From contig JABAAV010000078.1 in assembly GCA_014238595.1 (NCBI GenBank), forward strand, positions 1-7,584: a DNA stretch of 7,584 bases. Direction: 5' to 3'. The first letter of the stretch is position 1; every line of letters begins with the position of its first letter. This document shows positions 5,601-7,584 of the stretch, in pieces. The position numbers and the translations under genes are program-made. The DNA is from Myxococcales bacterium (GTDB lineage Bacteria; Myxococcota_A; Polyangia; Haliangiales; J016). The notes beneath the pieces are model-generated. The model was not told the DNA's origin, did not search any database, and worked only from the letters and a program-made list of their open reading frames with translations.

Positions 5601-7370
5601 AAACAATTTTTCTTTAGCTTTAGACATTTTATGTGCCGCTTCTAGAATCGAAAAATCAATGCCCCAGCGGCTTGTACCAAAATCACAAAATATAGGATGT
5701 CGAAACATATCTGGATGACGATAGGCTGGTACTTTAAAGTGTCGTTTCTTAAATTCTGCTTCAGTTACCTCAACATAATCTTCTAACCAGTCAATTTCAC
5801 TAGACACATCTTTGTCTTTGCGCCATACACATTGAGCCTTATCTTCAGCAAGAGCTTCGAATAATCCGATATCGCCAAACTTATCGATCGTCGGATCCGC
5901 TTGTAATATTTTTGCGGCTTCAATTCGATCGTCATAGGTTTTGCATGTGTTCTGATTCCATTTAACAACAATTTTTTTCCACCCACCCAATGCTTTTGGG
6001 CGAATATGATATGGTTCCACAGCACCCAATACATCGGAACGTTCTTTGCAGTATGAGTCCAACCATGTTTTCACTGAATCTGGAATATTGTCTTTTTTCT
6101 TAATATTCTTATCAAATTTACGACGTTCTGCTTCGCTACGTTTGATCCAGCTATGATTCATAGATACTCGTCGAGCGGCATGGTCAAGCATGACATTGAT
6201 TGCATCAATCCTAGCTGTACCCCATTTATAATCGGCAGCATATTGTGCATAATCGTTCACTGGAACAGATTTGTTATCGCTATCAACTCGATAAGTAATT
6301 TTACAAGCATATTCAACATCATCTAAAATAGCATTAGCGTAAGGTCGTTCACCTGGTTTCTTTGATTGGTCATCAACAAAGCTCATGGCACTGTTTTTGA
6401 GTTTTAAACAATCCTCTTTAGTGAACTCGTTCAAGTCATCAATTTTTTTGAACAATGTCTGTGTTTTATTAGGACGACCTTGTGTTTTAATAAGAGTGAG
6501 AATGCCTTTTAGATCTCGTGATATTGGATTAAATTCTTGAAGATAATCAACAAGACCTTCAATAGCGTCGTGTCCATTTGTGTAAGTGATAGCACTTGTC
6601 TCGTCAGCCCATTGTGCTATTTTTCTGTAGATAGGTTCTATGCTCTCACGATCTGTCTTTTGGCCAGTGCCAAAGCAGGTGCTAAGCCATTGCCTTGCTT
6701 CTTGAACAAGCTCTTTAGATTCGGGTGTATCTTTATTTTTGCTTATATCTATAGGTGCCAGATACTTAGCCTCATTTTCAAATAAAGTTTTAATCAAAAA
6801 TTCTTTCACAGCATCACCGGTGTGTAACGATGGAATTTGATCACACGCAGTATCGTATGCCTTGCTTCTATTGATCCATACAGCATCGTTACGAATTTCT
6901 GCCTTCAAAGACGCTTCGCAATCTTTGATCCATTCCTCAATTTGATTATCTTCAAAACCTTTAGTCTTTAAGATTTCTTTGAACGCCCCGATAACCTTAT
7001 CATTATCATTTCGCTTGTTCGAAATTTCTTTACCATCCGATATAATAAACTTCTCGGGAGAGCCTTGTCTTGACTCCACTGATAACCAAGATAGAGCTAA
7101 CAGAATACGTCGTTCCTTGCGCTCCTCATCCGTTGGATCGCGGGCGAGTTTTCCATTTTTATCTTCCAATTTAGCCTCCACCAAGGAGGGATCCAGACCA
7201 CCACGCAGTGTGAGTAACCAATCACCAAACACTTTGGCTCCCTTGTTCACTGCCTCGTGAGTTTCCCAGAGTGCGGTTCGCCAAGAGCTATCTCGACGAT
7301 CCATGCCTTGCAATCGAAGCGTATAAGCACGTTGAGTAGTTTTGATTTTCTTTTTCTTCTCAGATTCCAT
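2676..7370 (-). CDS. cas12b: Cas12b (C2c1) effector nuclease, unusually large
   Basis: RNA-guided DNA nuclease of the V-B system, using crRNA plus tracrRNA and cutting both strands with one RuvC site. From the ATG at 7370 it has 1,564 residues. The N-terminus YTLRLQGMDRR...LWETHEAVNKG matches the Cas12b start. RuvC-I is GLRVLSVDLGHRYAAACAVW (Asp821). RuvC-II is AIIIENLKNYR (Glu1226), followed by RQIMTWSSAKVKKYLEEA and DSRTGAAGIRC (about 1280-1290). RuvC-III is IQADLNAAANIGLR (Asp1375). These align with Asp570, Glu848 and Asp977 of the 1,129-residue Alicyclobacillus enzyme. Extra length is about 251 residues before RuvC-I, 127 between I and II, 20 between II and III and 37 at the end. About 577-640 is a highly charged heptad-like helix, probably a coiled coil, in the WED/OBD region, and about 1448-1515 is a lysine-rich helical insert. 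The frame is open throughout. A TTG at 7415 and ATGs at 7409, 7406, 7397 and 7394 are alternative starts. I prefer 7370 because AAGGA (7385-7381) precedes it and the N-terminus then fits the family best. Confidence 0.95.
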   Translation of the reverse strand: MESEKKKKIKTTQRAYTLRLQGMDRRDSSWRTALWETHEAVNKGAKVFGDWLLTLRGGLDPSLVEAKLEDKNGKLARDPTDEERKERRILLALSWLSVESRQGSPEKFIISDGKEISNKRNDNDKVIGAFKEILKTKGFEDNQIEEWIKDCEASLKAEIRNDAVWINRSKAYDTACDQIPSLHTGDAVKEFLIKTLFENEAKYLAPIDISKNKDTPESKELVQEARQWLSTCFGTGQKTDRESIEPIYRKIAQWADETSAITYTNGHDAIEGLVDYLQEFNPISRDLKGILTLIKTQGRPNKTQTLFKKIDDLNEFTKEDCLKLKNSAMSFVDDQSKKPGERPYANAILDDVEYACKITYRVDSDNKSVPVNDYAQYAADYKWGTARIDAINVMLDHAARRVSMNHSWIKRSEAERRKFDKNIKKKDNIPDSVKTWLDSYCKERSDVLGAVEPYHIRPKALGGWKKIVVKWNQNTCKTYDDRIEAAKILQADPTIDKFGDIGLFEALAEDKAQCVWRKDKDVSSEIDWLEDYVEVTEAEFKKRHFKVPAYRHPDMFRHPIFCDFGTSRWGIDFSILEAAHKMSKAKEKLFKKQTMLDEAEHVLEQCREQKKELKAKKKWEKATKERDQAKDEIDRLSELRGLTMTLWDGSSMKKNDLLWHSKKLTQDFALDQKSVINEDSSNEPSPITVTRADRLGRAAANVPLNNKVIIADLFEQKQWNGRLQAPRRQLEAIAAITDKLATKDTKEKYVSQIQNMKDRIRWFVTFSPNLQPQGPWCDFAAKHELSIDPKYYPHAAINKGRKGQARLMLSRLSGLRVLSVDLGHRYAAACAVWETLSTEQINEACKKFNHPAPKEEDLYLHLKKTVKKQRKGIEIDVEQTVVYRRIGSNVLPDRTTHPAPWARLDRQFFIKLQGEEADARKATAEEIKNVEEFEKQLGIQTPSKRSLGIDVLMQNTVNTMRKAINKHAIVAKIAYNLTATKKHLPGDQEQDLAEDKDVHVALLQDALIAWYGLFGDNPQPNDQLKQLWNDHIVTLSGYKAPESIDEASSSKERKKNQKEARDQLNAVAKSLEQNKPLRMKLHCQLTILWIQKDKCIQKHLRWLRDWILPRGAKKNDMTIRYRGGLSLNRIATIKSLYQIQKSFFMRPEPKDIRKNIPLKGQDDLRGFGQRILDTMEHLRDQRIKQLSSRITEAALGLGRMKSFTKIKDRKRPCERVDDPCQAIIIENLKNYRPEEIRTRRENRQIMTWSSAKVKKYLEEACQLNGLHFREISPRYTSQQDSRTGAAGIRCQDIPVTQFMDPSSWCQKQVKQAQKKLDKGKGTEEERFLCDLNTQWQNKNDDARKQARPIRIPSKGGDIFVSSSRQSSASKGIQADLNAAANIGLRAIIDPDWSGHWWYVPANLDGNGWRVVNKEIINGSTCLIDWKVAVDGSYYSNKGKPRKLGDDQSVKDAGERKNNAKSALDNAKKILKNSEKGKGNITKENAIKEVKITEEAMEISRTNLKNAKKAAKQKEIINLWRDVSEGSLRDGKWYEWSPYWNGVKARIITNILRRQAECLSSLDDG

Positions 7371-7380
7371 TTTTTTAGAT

Positions 7381-7385
7381 TCCTT
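7381..7385 (-). promoter_or_regulatory. Ribosome binding site supporting the cas12b start at 7370
   Basis: AAGGA on the minus strand stands ten bases before the ATG at 7370. None of the upstream in-frame TTG/ATG codons has a comparable site. The spacing is at the long end of normal, so the start stays provisional. Confidence 0.5.
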
Positions 7386-7446
7386 TGATGGCATCATCAG
7401 TATCATCATTTGCAATTGATGTAATCAACAATATCTATACGGGACT

Positions 7447-7475
7447 GAGATTATCATGTTTTTTGCATAAATCTC
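7447..7475. repeat. Inverted repeat upstream of cas12b
   Basis: GAGATTAT (7447-7454) and ATAAATCTC (7467-7475) form an 8-bp arm pair with one bulged base around a 12-nt loop that contains a run of six T. It lies about 80-105 bases upstream of the preferred cas12b start. It could be an operator, a 5'-UTR hairpin, or a weak terminator of an upstream unit. Nothing in the window decides between these. Confidence 0.3.
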
Positions 7476-7512
7476 ATCTTTTTCTGAAAGTTTCCACATT
7501 GACCATTTCTTA

Positions 7513-7539
7513 ATAATATAATAGCTATATGGATTTGAA
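7513..7539 (-). promoter_or_regulatory. Possible promoter of the cas operon
   Basis: In an AT-rich patch upstream of cas12b the minus strand shows TTCAAA (7539-7534), a 15-base spacer and TATTAT (7518-7513). The -10 box is good, but the -35 match is only four of six and the spacing is short. The remaining upstream bases (7371-7584) contain no gene that I can support. Confidence 0.25.
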
Positions 7540-7584
7540 CCTATTGAGGAAACCAAAATCCAATGATCGGCATTTTCTGTCACC

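Noticed and set aside
7544..7553. TTGAGGAAAC identical to bases 3-12 in the partial spacer
   Set aside because: A ten-base match between a 27-base spacer fragment and a 7.6-kb window is within chance, and the flanks diverge, so I do not claim self-targeting.

Overview
The window holds one nearly complete class 2 CRISPR-Cas locus of subtype V-B, with every component on the minus strand. In transcription order, from high to low coordinates, it contains a very large Cas12b effector gene, a fused cas4-cas1 gene, cas2, a tracrRNA gene with its own recognisable promoter, a leader with a candidate array promoter, and the leader-end repeats of a CRISPR array that runs off the left edge. The host is a bacterium, judged from the Shine-Dalgarno sites and sigma-70-like promoters. 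The DNA is fairly AT-rich. Cas12b with fused Cas4-Cas1 occurs in scattered lineages (Bacilli, Planctomycetes/Verrucomicrobia-type bacteria, Deltaproteobacteria and others), so the sequence alone does not fix the taxon.

Layout. 1-203: three identical 36-nt repeats with two complete 34-nt spacers and one cut spacer. 204-485: leader, with a nested palindrome at the leader/repeat junction and a candidate array promoter. 486-572: tracrRNA, found by its pairing to the repeat. 580-608: tracrRNA promoter overlapping the end of cas2. 605-895: cas2. 912-2627: cas4-cas1. 2676-7370 (or up to 7415 with an upstream TTG start): cas12b. 7371-7584: upstream region with a ribosome binding site, an inverted repeat, an AT-rich possible promoter, and six bases at the right edge that match the start of the CRISPR repeat.

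How it works together (family knowledge applied to the visible parts). Cas4-Cas1 and Cas2 select, trim and insert new spacers at the leader end of the array. The array is transcribed leftward. Each repeat transcript pairs with the tracrRNA, and Cas12b uses this dual RNA to find and cut DNA with its single RuvC site. The tracrRNA can be folded on paper into the architecture of the Alicyclobacillus Cas12b tracrRNA: a 5' hairpin, a closed stem holding a short anti-repeat (GUGUC), then a longer anti-repeat. The second segment pairs ungapped with repeat bases 8-31 at 21 of 24 positions.

The main oddity is the effector. At about 1,564 residues it is some 435 longer than the Alicyclobacillus enzyme. 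The extra length is spread over the REC lobe, a coiled-coil insert, the RuvC-I to RuvC-II interval and a lysine-rich C-terminal insert, while all three RuvC catalytic motifs remain intact.
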